The position numbers and the translations under genes were made by a program. A stretch of DNA of 64,000 bases, from NCBI GenBank assembly GCA_902566945.1, contig CACFKZ010000001.1:124001-188000 (forward strand), read 5' to 3'. The stretch comes from an uncultured Pelagibacteraceae bacterium (lineage in GTDB: Bacteria > Pseudomonadota > Alphaproteobacteria > Pelagibacterales > Pelagibacteraceae). The notes beneath the pieces are model-generated. The model was not told where the DNA came from. It saw only the letters and a program-made list of their open reading frames with translations, and did no database searches. Below are positions 15,258 to 24,273 of the stretch, piece by piece; positions within the stretch are counted from its first letter, which is position 1, and every line of letters starts with the position of its first letter.

Positions 15258-16127
15258 TTATTTTCTAAATCTTTTGATTAAACTTGAAGTATCCCATCTT
15301 TGACCACCCATCTTTTGTACCTCAGCATAATATTCATCAATTATTTTTGTGATAGGTAAAGGTGAGTTATTTTTCTTAGCTTCATCCATTGCTATTTTTA
15401 AATCTTTTCTCATCCAATCAACTGCAAAACCATAATCAAATTTATCTTCAATCATTGTTTTATGTCTATTTTCCATTTGCCAAGATTGTGCTGCACCTTT
15501 TGAAATTACTTCAATCACATCATGCATATTTAATCCTGCATTCATTCCAAAATTTATTGCTTCAGATAATCCTTGCACTAAACCTGCAATACAAATTTGG
15601 TTTACCATCTTAGTTAACTGACCACTTCCTGATGGACCAAGAAGTTTAATCTTTTTACTGTAGCAATCGATTACTGGTTCAGCTTTTTTATAAGGAGCTT
15701 CATCTCCTCCAACCATGACAGTTAAAATTCCACCTTCAGCTCCCGCTTGTCCACCTGAAATAGGTGCATCCAAGAAATCAAAACCTTTTGATTTTGCTTC
15801 TTTGTAAAGTTCTCTGGCAATATTTGCAGATGCAGTAGTATTATCTACATAGATCGCACCTTTTTTTGCAGTTTTAAATAAACCTTTGTCACCTAAAGTC
15901 ACCTCTCTTAAATCATTATCGTTTCCAACACATGTAAAAATAAAATCGCAGTCTTTTGCAGCATCCATCGGAGTATCTGCTGTTTTGCCTTTGTATTCCT
16001 TGATCCATTTTTCTGCTTTAGCTTTAGTTCGATTATAAACAGTTACATCGTGACCAGCTTTTGATATATAACCTGCCATAGGGTAACCCATAACACCCAA
16101 ACCTATGAAAGCAACTTTACAACTCAT
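15258..16127 (-). CDS. beta-hydroxyacid dehydrogenase (3-hydroxyisobutyrate dehydrogenase / tartronate semialdehyde reductase family)
   Basis: A 289-aa NAD(P)-dependent enzyme. FIGLGVMGYPMAGYI at the N-terminus is the Rossmann loop, with YNRTKAKA at the end of strand 2 suggesting NADP preference. DAPISGGQAGAEGG near residue 118 is the substrate-binding signature, and GSGQLTKMVNQ near 168 supplies the catalytic Lys. It may reduce tartronate semialdehyde or a similar short beta-hydroxyacid, but the substrate cannot be assigned. Its start codon is only 2 nt from that of the divergent MFS gene. Confidence 0.86.
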   Translation of the reverse strand: MSCKVAFIGLGVMGYPMAGYISKAGHDVTVYNRTKAKAEKWIKEYKGKTADTPMDAAKDCDFIFTCVGNDNDLREVTLGDKGLFKTAKKGAIYVDNTTASANIARELYKEAKSKGFDFLDAPISGGQAGAEGGILTVMVGGDEAPYKKAEPVIDCYSKKIKLLGPSGSGQLTKMVNQICIAGLVQGLSEAINFGMNAGLNMHDVIEVISKGAAQSWQMENRHKTMIEDKFDYGFAVDWMRKDLKIAMDEAKKNNSPLPITKIIDEYYAEVQKMGGQRWDTSSLIKRFRK

Positions 16128-16129
16128 AA

Positions 16130-17344
16130 ATGATTAACCTATCAATAAATAAAAAAGTAATAATATTCGGGTTTATATTTACATTTTTTTCAAGCTTTGG
16201 ACAGAGTTTTTTTTTGGGATTGTTTAACGCACCAATAAGAAATGAACTAGGTATTTCCCACGGACAATTTGGAAATATTTATGCAACAGCAACAATTTTT
16301 TCTAGCCTTTTACTTATATGGGTAGGAAAGAAAATCGATGAATATCAAATTATTTATTATTCTTTTTTTGTTGTTCTATTATTGTTTCTTTCTTCTTTAT
16401 TTTTCTCTTTCATCAATAGCATTATTTTTTTATCAATCGGTATATTTTTAATGAGATTTTCTGGCCAAGGGTTGATGAGCCATACTTCTACGACCACAAT
16501 CTCAAGATTTTTTGAAAGGTCTAGGGGGAAAGCTCTAAGCACAATTTGGTTTGGATTGTCATCTGCAGAATTTATTTTACCTGTATTGGTAACTTATCTT
16601 TTTGTAATTTATTCTTGGAGATCAGTTTGGCAAGGAATAGCAATTATTATCATCATATTTTTACCTTTTGTAGTTTTAAATACAATTAAAAAAATTAAAT
16701 TAGACTCCAGAGAAAAAGATTTAGATCCTAAAAAAAATTTTAAAATTAAAAGCTGGAGAAGAAGAGAAGTAATTAAAGATTATAGATTTTATATTGTCTC
16801 GCTTAATATGCTTGCAATGCCTTGGATAGCCACTGGAGTATTTGTATATCAGTCATTTATTTCAGACTCAAAAATGTGGAACATTTACACAATACCAAAA
16901 GCATTTATGGTTTATTCATTAGCTTCAATAATAACTTTATTTTTCTCAGGTTTTTTAGTTGACAAATTTACAAGCAGAAAATTAATCCCAATTATGAATA
17001 TACCTTTGTTAATAGCTATGTTTGTACTATTTTATTACAAACATGAAATATCAGCATTTGTTTTTTTAGGTTTAGTAGGTATTTCAAATGGATTGGCCAA
17101 CGTCCTTGGATCATCTACTTGGGCTGAAATATATGGGGTAAAATTTATCGGATCTATCAAAGCCTTGACCACAGCTTTTATGGTCTTTTCAACCGCTTTT
17201 GGTACAGCAGTATTTGGTTTAATGATTGACAATGGTTTTTCAATTGAAAATATCGCTTTTGTATCAGGCTTATACATAGTTATTTCGCTGGTTCTTTTAA
17301 TGTTTATAAGAAATAAGCTTGAGCCTGTTAAGCTTAGAAAATAA
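16130..17344 (+). CDS. major facilitator superfamily transporter
   Basis: A 404-aa membrane protein with about 12 hydrophobic segments and a long charged loop around residues 185-215 splitting them into two groups of six. GKKIDEYQ after TM2 is an MFS A-like loop, FFERSRGKALS marks the TM4-TM5 region, and VDKFTSRK is the equivalent loop in the second half. It resembles the oxalate/formate-antiporter-like MFS group, but the substrate is not identifiable. The divergent hydroxyacid dehydrogenase suggests an organic acid. There is no room for a promoter between the two start codons. Confidence 0.85.
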   Translation: MINLSINKKVIIFGFIFTFFSSFGQSFFLGLFNAPIRNELGISHGQFGNIYATATIFSSLLLIWVGKKIDEYQIIYYSFFVVLLLFLSSLFFSFINSIIFLSIGIFLMRFSGQGLMSHTSTTTISRFFERSRGKALSTIWFGLSSAEFILPVLVTYLFVIYSWRSVWQGIAIIIIIFLPFVVLNTIKKIKLDSREKDLDPKKNFKIKSWRRREVIKDYRFYIVSLNMLAMPWIATGVFVYQSFISDSKMWNIYTIPKAFMVYSLASIITLFFSGFLVDKFTSRKLIPIMNIPLLIAMFVLFYYKHEISAFVFLGLVGISNGLANVLGSSTWAEIYGVKFIGSIKALTTAFMVFSTAFGTAVFGLMIDNGFSIENIAFVSGLYIVISLVLLMFIRNKLEPVKLRK

Positions 17345-17373
17345 TTGATTTCTTAAGATTATTTGAATATATA
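17345..17373 (+). promoter_or_regulatory. candidate sigma-70 promoter for rpoZ
   Basis: TTGATT (17345-17350) is followed after 17 nt by TATATA (17368-17373), 9 bp before the rpoZ start. The gap after the MFS gene holds only this. The match is modest and the short leader is a reason for caution. Confidence 0.33.
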
Positions 17374-17382
17374 CTCTGCATC

Positions 17383-17880
17383 ATGGCAAGAATTACCGTA
17401 GAAGACTGTTTAGAAAAAGTTGATAATCAATATGATCTAGTTTTGTTAGCTAAAGAAAGAACAGTTCAATTAAATGCTGGCGCTCCGATGTTAGTTGAAG
17501 AGGATAATGACAAAAGAACAATTATATCATTAAGAGAAATTGGAGATGGAAAAATAGATGTTAAAGAAGTTGAAGCTAGCGCGATTAAAAGATTAAGAAA
17601 AGAACCAGACGAGACAGAGGAAAAAGAGGAAATTGAAGAGGAAACTAATGACGATTTTGAAAATTTATATAAAGGGCAGGTTTCTAAAAGCGGTGTAGCT
17701 ATATTGCCTTCAAAAAGAACAAGAAGAATTCCTGAAGTAAAAAAACCTAGCTTAGCTGATGAAGCCCTTTCAGAGCTAAAAGCAGAGCAACCAGAGATTA
17801 AAGAAGAAAACTTAGACACAGAAGAAGCTCCTCTTGAATTAAGCGAAGAAGTTCCAGCAGAAGAAAATAAATCAGAGTAG
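17383..17880 (+). CDS. rpoZ: RNA polymerase omega subunit with long acidic C-terminal extension
   Basis: Residues 1-70 are omega: MARITVEDCLEKVDNQYDLVLLA, then RTVQLNAGAP and the conserved VALREI-like helix (here ISLREI). Omega helps assemble beta' into RNA polymerase. The protein is 165 aa, longer than the 90-135 aa usual for the family. The extra part is rich in Glu/Asp (residues about 75-95 and 130-165) around a basic island, GVAILPSKRTRRIPEVKKP. The extension looks disordered. It is followed after 3 bp by dusA. Confidence 0.9.
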   Translation: MARITVEDCLEKVDNQYDLVLLAKERTVQLNAGAPMLVEEDNDKRTIISLREIGDGKIDVKEVEASAIKRLRKEPDETEEKEEIEEETNDDFENLYKGQVSKSGVAILPSKRTRRIPEVKKPSLADEALSELKAEQPEIKEENLDTEEAPLELSEEVPAEENKSE

Positions 17881-17883
17881 ATT

Positions 17884-18867
17884 ATGAAGAAAACTGTTTC
17901 AGTTGCGCCTATGATGGATTGCACTGATAAGCATGAAATTTATTTTCTAAGTCTTATAAGCAAAAACATACATTTGTACACCGAGATGATTGTTGCTAAT
18001 GCAATTATAAGAGGAGATAAAACTAAACTACTTTCATTTAAAAAAATAAATAATCCAGTTACTCTTCAAGTCGGTGGGTCGAATCCAAACGAGCTTGCCG
18101 AAGCATGTAAGATTTCTGAAGACTACGGATATAAGGAAATAAATTTAAATTTAGGCTGCCCAAGTAAAAAAGTTCAAAAAAATAAATTTGGTGCATGTTT
18201 AATGCAAGAACCAGATCTTGTAGCTAAATGTATTGAAGCAATGACTAAAGCAACTAAATTACCTGTAACAATTAAAACAAGAATTGGTTACAATGATGTT
18301 GAAAATTTTGAATTTTTAAAATCTTTTATTCAAACCACTAAAGATGCAGGTTCAAAAAAATTTATAATTCACGCAAGAAAAGCTTTACTTAAAAAACTAA
18401 CACCAAAAGAAAATCTTAATATTCCACCACTTAAATATGATTTTGTTTACAAATTGAAAGATTATTTTAAAGATGATGAGATAATTATTAATGGAGGAGT
18501 AAAAACAACAGAAGAAATTAAAAATCATTTAACGAAAGTAGACGGAGTCATGATTGGTAGAGCTATATATCACTCACCTTATTTTTTGGCAGATATTGAA
18601 AAAGAAATTTTTAAAAATGAAAATGTACCGACAAGAACAGAAGTAATGGAAAATCTAATTCCTTATATTCAAGAACAAACATCAAAAGGTGTACAGTTGA
18701 ATCATATTATGAGACATACGGTTGGATTGTTTCATGGACAAAATGGTTCAAAAACTTGGAAACAATATCTATCTAAAAATATGTGCATAAGAGATGCGGA
18801 TTTACAAAAAGTAAATCATATTATGGATCAAGTTAGAAAAACTAATCCTGTTTCTTTAGAGAGATAG
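17884..18867 (+). CDS. dusA: tRNA-dihydrouridine synthase A
   Basis: A 327-aa FMN-dependent TIM-barrel enzyme. VAPMMDCTDKHEIYFLSLIS at the N-terminus and LYTEMIVANAII match DusA, NLGCPSKKVQ near residue 94 is the Dus signature, and GACLM near 107 contains the catalytic Cys. A C-terminal RHTVGLFHGQNGSKTWKQ also fits DusA rather than DusB or DusC. It reduces uridine in the D-loop of tRNAs (U20/U20a in E. coli). It lies between rpoZ and the TauE-type transporter with gaps of 2-3 bp. Confidence 0.92.
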   Translation: MKKTVSVAPMMDCTDKHEIYFLSLISKNIHLYTEMIVANAIIRGDKTKLLSFKKINNPVTLQVGGSNPNELAEACKISEDYGYKEINLNLGCPSKKVQKNKFGACLMQEPDLVAKCIEAMTKATKLPVTIKTRIGYNDVENFEFLKSFIQTTKDAGSKKFIIHARKALLKKLTPKENLNIPPLKYDFVYKLKDYFKDDEIIINGGVKTTEEIKNHLTKVDGVMIGRAIYHSPYFLADIEKEIFKNENVPTRTEVMENLIPYIQEQTSKGVQLNHIMRHTVGLFHGQNGSKTWKQYLSKNMCIRDADLQKVNHIMDQVRKTNPVSLER

Positions 18868-18869
18868 TT

Positions 18870-19700
18870 TTGGATATCCTTTCTCAATCAGAAATAATTT
18901 ATTTAGTTTTAATAATGATTGCTACAGCAATACCTGCAGGGTTTGCGGCTGGACTTTTTGGTATTGGGGGAGGATTAGTAACAGTCCCTATATTGTTTTA
19001 TATATTCAGTTTCTCTGGAATAGAAACAGCTTATGTTATGCATTTAGCAGTAGGAACCTCATTTGGAATTATTATACCTACCTCAACAGTTTCTGTACTA
19101 ACCCACCATCAACACAAAGCTGTAGATTTTAATATTGTAAAAGGTTTTGGTTTTTTTGTTGCTACCGGAGTAATTCTAGGAACAATTTTCGCTGCAAGCT
19201 TAGAAACAAAACCTTTGATATTATTTTTTACTATTATTGTATATGTTCTTGCGTTTTACTTACTGTTTTTAAAAGAAAAAGAAACAAATATAGAAATCAA
19301 AATAGGATTATTCTCAAAAGCCATTTCAGGGATTGTAAGCGGCTTTATTTCTGCACCAATGGGTATTGGTGGTGCAGTGATGAATGTTCCAATTTTAAAA
19401 TTTTTTGGTTACCCAATAAATAAAGCTATTGGTAGTGCAGCTGCAATAGGTTTTATTATTGCTTTGTTTGGTGCAGGTGGGTTTTTAATTTCAGGCTCAT
19501 ACTTAGAGGCCGATTTACCTTTGAGTATCGGATTTTTAAATATTCCTGCCTTTTTAGTCTTTTTCCCAATTACTGCATTCATGGCAAGACTTGGAGCAAA
19601 AGCTAGCCATAGAGTCGATAAAATGAGAATGACAAAATATTTTGGACTATTTCTTATAGTTATTGGAACTAGATTTTTATACGAATATTTTAAACTCTAA
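18870..19700 (+). CDS. TauE/SafE-family sulfite exporter-like membrane protein
   Basis: A 276-aa protein with about eight hydrophobic segments and the duplicated family motif: GLFGIGGGLVTVPIL near residue 30 in the first half and APMGIGGAVMNVPIL near 163 in the second. Members export sulfite, sulfoacetate or related anions. The most upstream start is TTG, 2 nt after the dusA stop; an ATG at 18915 would cut into the first membrane segment. The 3' end overlaps the convergent phosphohexomutase gene by 4 nt. Substrate unknown. Confidence 0.83.
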   Translation: MDILSQSEIIYLVLIMIATAIPAGFAAGLFGIGGGLVTVPILFYIFSFSGIETAYVMHLAVGTSFGIIIPTSTVSVLTHHQHKAVDFNIVKGFGFFVATGVILGTIFAASLETKPLILFFTIIVYVLAFYLLFLKEKETNIEIKIGLFSKAISGIVSGFISAPMGIGGAVMNVPILKFFGYPINKAIGSAAAIGFIIALFGAGGFLISGSYLEADLPLSIGFLNIPAFLVFFPITAFMARLGAKASHRVDKMRMTKYFGLFLIVIGTRFLYEYFKL

Positions 19701-21136
19701 ATTTTTTGATCATAATCTCCAATCTTTCCAGTTTTTTGTAAAAGATTATCTATAAATTCAAAAATTTTTTTCTTACTCTCATTAGATTTGGTACTCTCAG
19801 TAACAATAACTAAAGAAGGCTTATTTGATGATGCTCTTATTAAGCCCCATGATCCATCCTCAAGGGAAAATCTCACACCATTAACTGTCAATACTTCTAT
19901 AATACTTTGATTATCAATTTTAATATCTTCATCTTTTAATTTCTTTACCTTTTTTACCATTTCATCAACTACTTTATATTTTTCTTCATCTTTACAATAA
20001 GGAGCCATTGTTGGAGTTTGATAAGTTACTGGTAATGATCTTATAATTTCACTCATTTTTTTATTTTGATCTACGATGAGGTGGCAAACTTGTATTGCTG
20101 AATTAATCCCATCATCATAACCATAGCCCAATGGTTGATTAAAAAAAAAATGTCCACTCTTCTCAAAACCTGCTAATGCTTTTTCCTTATTAACTTTCCT
20201 TTTGATGTGTGAATGTCCGGTTTTCCAATATATAGTTTCACAATTATTTTCTTTCAAGATTTTATCATTTTTAAATAGCCCAGTCGATTTTACATCAACG
20301 ATAAATTTTGAATCCTTATGTTTACTTGAAAGATTTCTTGCAATTAGCAATCCAATTTTATCTGAGAATATTTCATTTCCTTGCTCATCTATTACTCCAC
20401 ATCTATCTCCATCTCCATCAAAACCAAATCCAATATCTGCTTTATTATCTTTTACAGCTTTTGAAATAGCATGGAGCATTTCAAGATCTTCAGGATTTGG
20501 ATTATATTTCGGAAAGGACCAATCTAAATTACAATCTAATTCTATGACTTCGCATCCAATACCTTTTAAAATTTCTGGTGCAAATATTCCTGCTGTCCCG
20601 TTCCCACAAGCAACCACAGCTTTTATCTTTTTATTTAACTTATTTTTAATTAAATCTTGGATATATATTTTTTTAAAATCATCAATTTTTTTAAATGATC
20701 CTTTTCCATTTAAAAATTTGTTATTTAAAGTTATTTCTTTTAAGTCTGCCATTTCTTCAGGCGCATGTGTTAAACCTTTTTGAATACCCATTTTCACACC
20801 TGTCCAACCGTTTTCATTATGGCTAGCAGTTACCATAGCAATGGCGTCCGAATTTAAATTAAACTGAGCAAAATAAACCATCGGAGAAAGAGACAAGCCT
20901 ACATCTTCAACATTACATCCAGTTGAAATCAAACCTTCAGTTAAAGCTTTTTTAATTTTCTCACTGTAAGATCTATAATCATGACCAACTGTTACTCTCG
21001 GATTCTTTATTTTAGTGTTTTGAATGATTTGAGTTCCAAGGCCTTTGCCTAAATTAGTGATTCCCTCAATATCGATCTCTTTTTCAAAGATCCACCTCGC
21101 GTCGTACTCTCTAAAACCATTTGGGTTGATTTTCAT
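19697..21136 (-). CDS. phosphomannomutase/phosphoglucomutase
   Basis: A 479-aa alpha-D-phosphohexomutase. TASHNENGWTG near residue 103 carries the phosphoserine, GFGFDGDGDRCGVID near 240 is the magnesium loop, and FEKSGHFFF near 328 is the sugar-binding loop (usually GEMSGH). VRASSNKP-like residues (IRASSNKPSLVI) near 440 form the phosphate-binding domain. It interconverts hexose 1- and 6-phosphates, supplying sugar nucleotides for the glycan genes. It is likely a ManB/AlgC type; sugar specificity is not certain. Its start faces the nrdA promoter region. Confidence 0.88.
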   Translation of the reverse strand: MKINPNGFREYDARWIFEKEIDIEGITNLGKGLGTQIIQNTKIKNPRVTVGHDYRSYSEKIKKALTEGLISTGCNVEDVGLSLSPMVYFAQFNLNSDAIAMVTASHNENGWTGVKMGIQKGLTHAPEEMADLKEITLNNKFLNGKGSFKKIDDFKKIYIQDLIKNKLNKKIKAVVACGNGTAGIFAPEILKGIGCEVIELDCNLDWSFPKYNPNPEDLEMLHAISKAVKDNKADIGFGFDGDGDRCGVIDEQGNEIFSDKIGLLIARNLSSKHKDSKFIVDVKSTGLFKNDKILKENNCETIYWKTGHSHIKRKVNKEKALAGFEKSGHFFFNQPLGYGYDDGINSAIQVCHLIVDQNKKMSEIIRSLPVTYQTPTMAPYCKDEEKYKVVDEMVKKVKKLKDEDIKIDNQSIIEVLTVNGVRFSLEDGSWGLIRASSNKPSLVIVTESTKSNESKKKIFEFIDNLLQKTGKIGDYDQKI

Positions 21137-21199
21137 TAGTAATAAATACTAGAGAATATAGGCATTTGTTATTAAATGTTTATTAACAAAACTTTCCAC

Positions 21200-21228
21200 T
21201 TGCAAAATTAATCAGATGTTCTTATAAT
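21200..21228 (+). promoter_or_regulatory. probable sigma-70 promoter for nrdAB
   Basis: TTGCAA at 21200-21205 and a consensus TATAAT at 21223-21228 are separated by exactly 17 nt. They lie about 95 bp upstream of nrdA in a 186-bp gap, one of the longest in the window, so the mRNA would have a leader of roughly 85 nt containing palindromes. Confidence 0.62.
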
Positions 21229-21243
21229 GTTCTATTGATTTCG

Positions 21244-21289
21244 ATGTTATATAGTATATTAACATATCTGTAACACAACATGTAGTTGT
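21244..21289 (+). promoter_or_regulatory. two palindromes in the nrdA leader, candidate NrdR-type operators
   Basis: The first palindrome (21244-21265) has arms ATGTTA and TAACAT around an AT-rich centre; the second (21275-21289) has ACAAC and GTTGT around ATGTA. They follow the predicted promoter start site. Paired AT-rich palindromes upstream of ribonucleotide reductase genes are typical of NrdR repression, but the centre spacing here (about 27 bp) is not the usual 31-32 bp and the match to the NrdR consensus is partial. Three TTAACA copies (21183, 21259, 21294) also occur in the gap. Confidence 0.38.
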
Positions 21290-21322
21290 TTTGTTAACAA
21301 ATCGAGTAAAAACAAGGAAAAT

Positions 21323-23272
21323 ATGAATAAAAGTGTATCATTGGCAATAGAGAAAGCTGTCGGCTCAATAAGCCAAAAAAACCAAAACGAACTAAAGAAT
21401 AACGGACCTAAAAAGCCTGATCTGTTCTCTTTATCAGGAGAGACTGAATTATTTCAAAACGAGAAGGGTATCACTATCAAGATTGACAGATCGAGAGATG
21501 AAAATTTAACTGATTTTGGAAAAGCTACATTAACAGATAGGTATTTAGGTCAAAGCGAAAGTTTTCAGGATTTATTTGCTAGAGTTGCAAGTGTTTACGC
21601 TGATGATAATTTACACGCACAAAGAATTTACAATTACATAAGCAATTTATGGTTTATGCCTGCTACACCTGTTTTATCTAACGGTGGTACAGAAAGAGGA
21701 TTGCCAATTTCATGTTTTTTAAACGAGGCTAGCGACAGTCTAGAAGGAATTACAAATCTTTGGGAAGAAAATGTCTGGCTTGCAGCTAGAGGTGGAGGTA
21801 TCGGAAGCTATTGGGGTAATCTAAGATCAATTGGAGAAAAAATTGGAAAAGTCGGAAAAACTTCTGGAATCATTCCTTTCATTAAAGTGATGGACTCTTT
21901 AACTTTGGCAATAAGTCAAGGCTCTTTAAGACGAGGCTCAGCTGCTTGTTATTTGCAAATTGATCATCCTGAAATCGAAGAGTTCATCGAAATGAGAAGA
22001 CCAACTGGTGGAGATGTTAATAGAAGATCTCTAAATTTACACCATGGTGTTTTAGTAACGGATGAATTTATGAGAGCAGTAGAAACAGGCGGTCAATGGG
22101 CATTAAGAAGTCCTTACGATGGATCTGTTCAACAAACTATACCAGCAAGAAATTTATGGATAAGATTATTGACTGCAAGAATTGAAACTGGTGAGCCTTA
22201 CATCGTTTACATTGATACGGTTAACAGACAAATTCCACAACATCACAAACTTGCCGGGTTAAAAGTCAAAACATCAAATCTTTGCAGTGAAATTACTTTA
22301 CCAACAGGTATAGATAACGAAGGCAACCAAAGAACAGCTGTTTGTTGTTTATCTTCACTAAATTTAGATACTTATGATCAGTGGAAAGACGATCCGCAGT
22401 TTGTTGAAGACGTAATGAGGTTTTTAGATAATGTTATGACTGATTTTATCAATAGAGCCCCTGATGAATTTGCTCATGCAAAATACTCAGCAATGAGAGA
22501 AAGAAGTGTTGGTCTTGGAGTTATGGGATTACACTCATACTTCCAGCAAAAAAATATTCCTTTTGGATCAGTGATGAGCAAAGTGTGGAACAAAAAAATA
22601 TTCCAAAATATTCAAGAAAAAGTTGATGAAGCATCAAAGATTTTAGCTGATGAAAGAGGATCATGTCCAGATGCAGCAGAGTATGGAATGAAGGAGAGAT
22701 TTTCTAATAAAACAGCTATAGCTCCGACAGCATCTATATCAATCATTTGCGGTGGATCTTCACCAGGTATAGAACCTATTGCTGCTAACAGCTACACTCA
22801 TAAAACACTTTCAGGTTCATTTAACGTGAGAAATAAATATTTAAAGAAAATACTTCAAAAATATAATAAGGATACAGATGAAGTTTGGTCAACAATAACA
22901 ACTAATCAAGGATCTGTGTCACACCTAAACTTTTTAACTGCAAATGAAAAAGATACATTTAAGACTGCTTTTGAAATCGATCAAAGATGGATTGTTGAAC
23001 TTGGCGCAGATAGAACCCCGCACATATCACAAGCTCAGTCAGTAAATATCTTTGTTCCAGCAGATATACATAAGAAAGCACTTCACGATATTCATTTTCA
23101 AGCATGGAAAAAAGGTTTGAAAAGCCTTTATTACTGTAGATCCAAATCAATCCAGAGAGCTGAAAATGTGAACAACGGATCTTCAACAGATGTGACAAAA
23201 AATGTTTACTCTGGAAAACAAGAATCAAATAATGAAAGCAATAACTATGAGGAGTGTCTATCATGTCAGTAG
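21323..23272 (+). CDS. nrdA: ribonucleoside-diphosphate reductase, alpha subunit (no ATP-cone)
   Basis: A 649-aa class I reductase large subunit. Key residues are seen: GLPISCFLNE with the first redox Cys, NLCSEITLP with the thiyl-radical Cys and catalytic Glu, AVCCLSSLNL with the second redox Cys, LYYCRSK with the radical-transfer Tyr pair, and a C-terminal ECLSCQ CxxC for reduction by thioredoxin. It makes dNDPs from NDPs with NrdB. The protein is about 100 aa shorter than E. coli NrdA, and its N-terminus lacks a recognisable ATP-cone, so overall activity control by ATP/dATP may be absent. It overlaps nrdB by 10 nt. Confidence 0.94.
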   Translation: MNKSVSLAIEKAVGSISQKNQNELKNNGPKKPDLFSLSGETELFQNEKGITIKIDRSRDENLTDFGKATLTDRYLGQSESFQDLFARVASVYADDNLHAQRIYNYISNLWFMPATPVLSNGGTERGLPISCFLNEASDSLEGITNLWEENVWLAARGGGIGSYWGNLRSIGEKIGKVGKTSGIIPFIKVMDSLTLAISQGSLRRGSAACYLQIDHPEIEEFIEMRRPTGGDVNRRSLNLHHGVLVTDEFMRAVETGGQWALRSPYDGSVQQTIPARNLWIRLLTARIETGEPYIVYIDTVNRQIPQHHKLAGLKVKTSNLCSEITLPTGIDNEGNQRTAVCCLSSLNLDTYDQWKDDPQFVEDVMRFLDNVMTDFINRAPDEFAHAKYSAMRERSVGLGVMGLHSYFQQKNIPFGSVMSKVWNKKIFQNIQEKVDEASKILADERGSCPDAAEYGMKERFSNKTAIAPTASISIICGGSSPGIEPIAANSYTHKTLSGSFNVRNKYLKKILQKYNKDTDEVWSTITTNQGSVSHLNFLTANEKDTFKTAFEIDQRWIVELGADRTPHISQAQSVNIFVPADIHKKALHDIHFQAWKKGLKSLYYCRSKSIQRAENVNNGSSTDVTKNVYSGKQESNNESNNYEECLSCQ

Positions 23273-24270
23273 CAGAAAAAACTAAACCAACAATAATTCA
23301 GCCTAATAAAATGGGCTTATTAGTAGAAAACCCAGTTTATAAACCCTTTAGATATCCATGGTGTTATGACGCCTGGTTAACTCAACAAAGAATTCATTGG
23401 CTACCGGAAGAAGTGCCACTAGGAGACGACGTAAGAGATTGGCAAAAAAATTTATCAGTTGAAGAAAAAAATCTTTTAACTCATATCTTTAGATTTTTTA
23501 CCCAAGCAGACGTTGAAGTAAATAACTGTTACTTAAGGCACTACACAACAGTTTTTAAACCAACAGAAGTTTTAATGATGATGACGGCATTCGCCGCAAT
23601 GGAAACCGTTCACATTGCTGCTTACTCTCATTTGTTAGATACTATAGGGATGCCAGAAACAGAATATTCAGCATTCTTACAGTATAAAGAAATGAAAGAT
23701 AAATACGATTACATGCAAGGCTTTGATGTTAAATCTAAACATAACATAGCAATGACAATGGCTGTATTTTCTGCCTTCACGGAAGGTTTACAATTGTTTG
23801 CTAGTTTCGCAATTTTATTAAACTTCCCTAGATTTAATAAAATGAAAGGGATGGGCCAAATAGTAACTTGGTCAGTTAGAGATGAAACTTTGCACTGTAA
23901 TTCTATGATTAGACTTTTCAGAGATTTCATTAAAGAAGAACCACAAATTTGGAACGACAAATTAAAAAATGAAATTTATGAAGCATGCAAAACAATCGTT
24001 CACCACGAAGATGCATTCATTGATCTTGCTTTTCAAATGGGTCCAATGCAAGGTTTAACAGCTGAAGAAGTTAAACAGTACATTAGATTTATTGGTAACA
24101 GAAGATTAGAGCAATTAGGTTTAAATCCTATCTACGACGTAAAGAAAAATCCATTAACGTGGTTGGACACTATGCTTAACGGAGTAGAGCACATGAACTT
24201 TTTTGAAGGTAGAGCTACAGAATACTCTAAAGCTTCTACAAAAGGTACATGGGGCGAGGTTTTTGCTTAA
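23263..24270 (+). CDS. nrdB: ribonucleoside-diphosphate reductase, beta subunit
   Basis: The ATG at 23263 is preferred: an AGGAG at 23250-23254 precedes it at good spacing; this gives 335 aa. METVHIAAYSHLL provides the Glu-x-x-His metal ligands and the Tyr four residues after His that matches the radical Tyr122 of E. coli. FTEGLQLF and RDETLHCNSM supply the remaining Glu and Glu-x-x-His ligands. It is therefore a di-metal, tyrosyl-radical class I beta subunit. No N-terminal ATP-cone is present here either. It overlaps the end of nrdA and is clearly co-translated. Confidence 0.95.
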   Translation: MSVAEKTKPTIIQPNKMGLLVENPVYKPFRYPWCYDAWLTQQRIHWLPEEVPLGDDVRDWQKNLSVEEKNLLTHIFRFFTQADVEVNNCYLRHYTTVFKPTEVLMMMTAFAAMETVHIAAYSHLLDTIGMPETEYSAFLQYKEMKDKYDYMQGFDVKSKHNIAMTMAVFSAFTEGLQLFASFAILLNFPRFNKMKGMGQIVTWSVRDETLHCNSMIRLFRDFIKEEPQIWNDKLKNEIYEACKTIVHHEDAFIDLAFQMGPMQGLTAEEVKQYIRFIGNRRLEQLGLNPIYDVKKNPLTWLDTMLNGVEHMNFFEGRATEYSKASTKGTWGEVFA

Positions 24271-24273
24271 AGA

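Noticed and set aside
17466-17924. Open minus-strand frame of 152 aa
   Set aside because: It is the complement of the Glu-rich tail of rpoZ, giving a Ser/Phe-rich product; not a gene.
20202-20783. Open plus-strand frame of 193 aa
   Set aside because: It is opposite the phosphohexomutase catalytic region and has no recognisable motif; a shadow frame.
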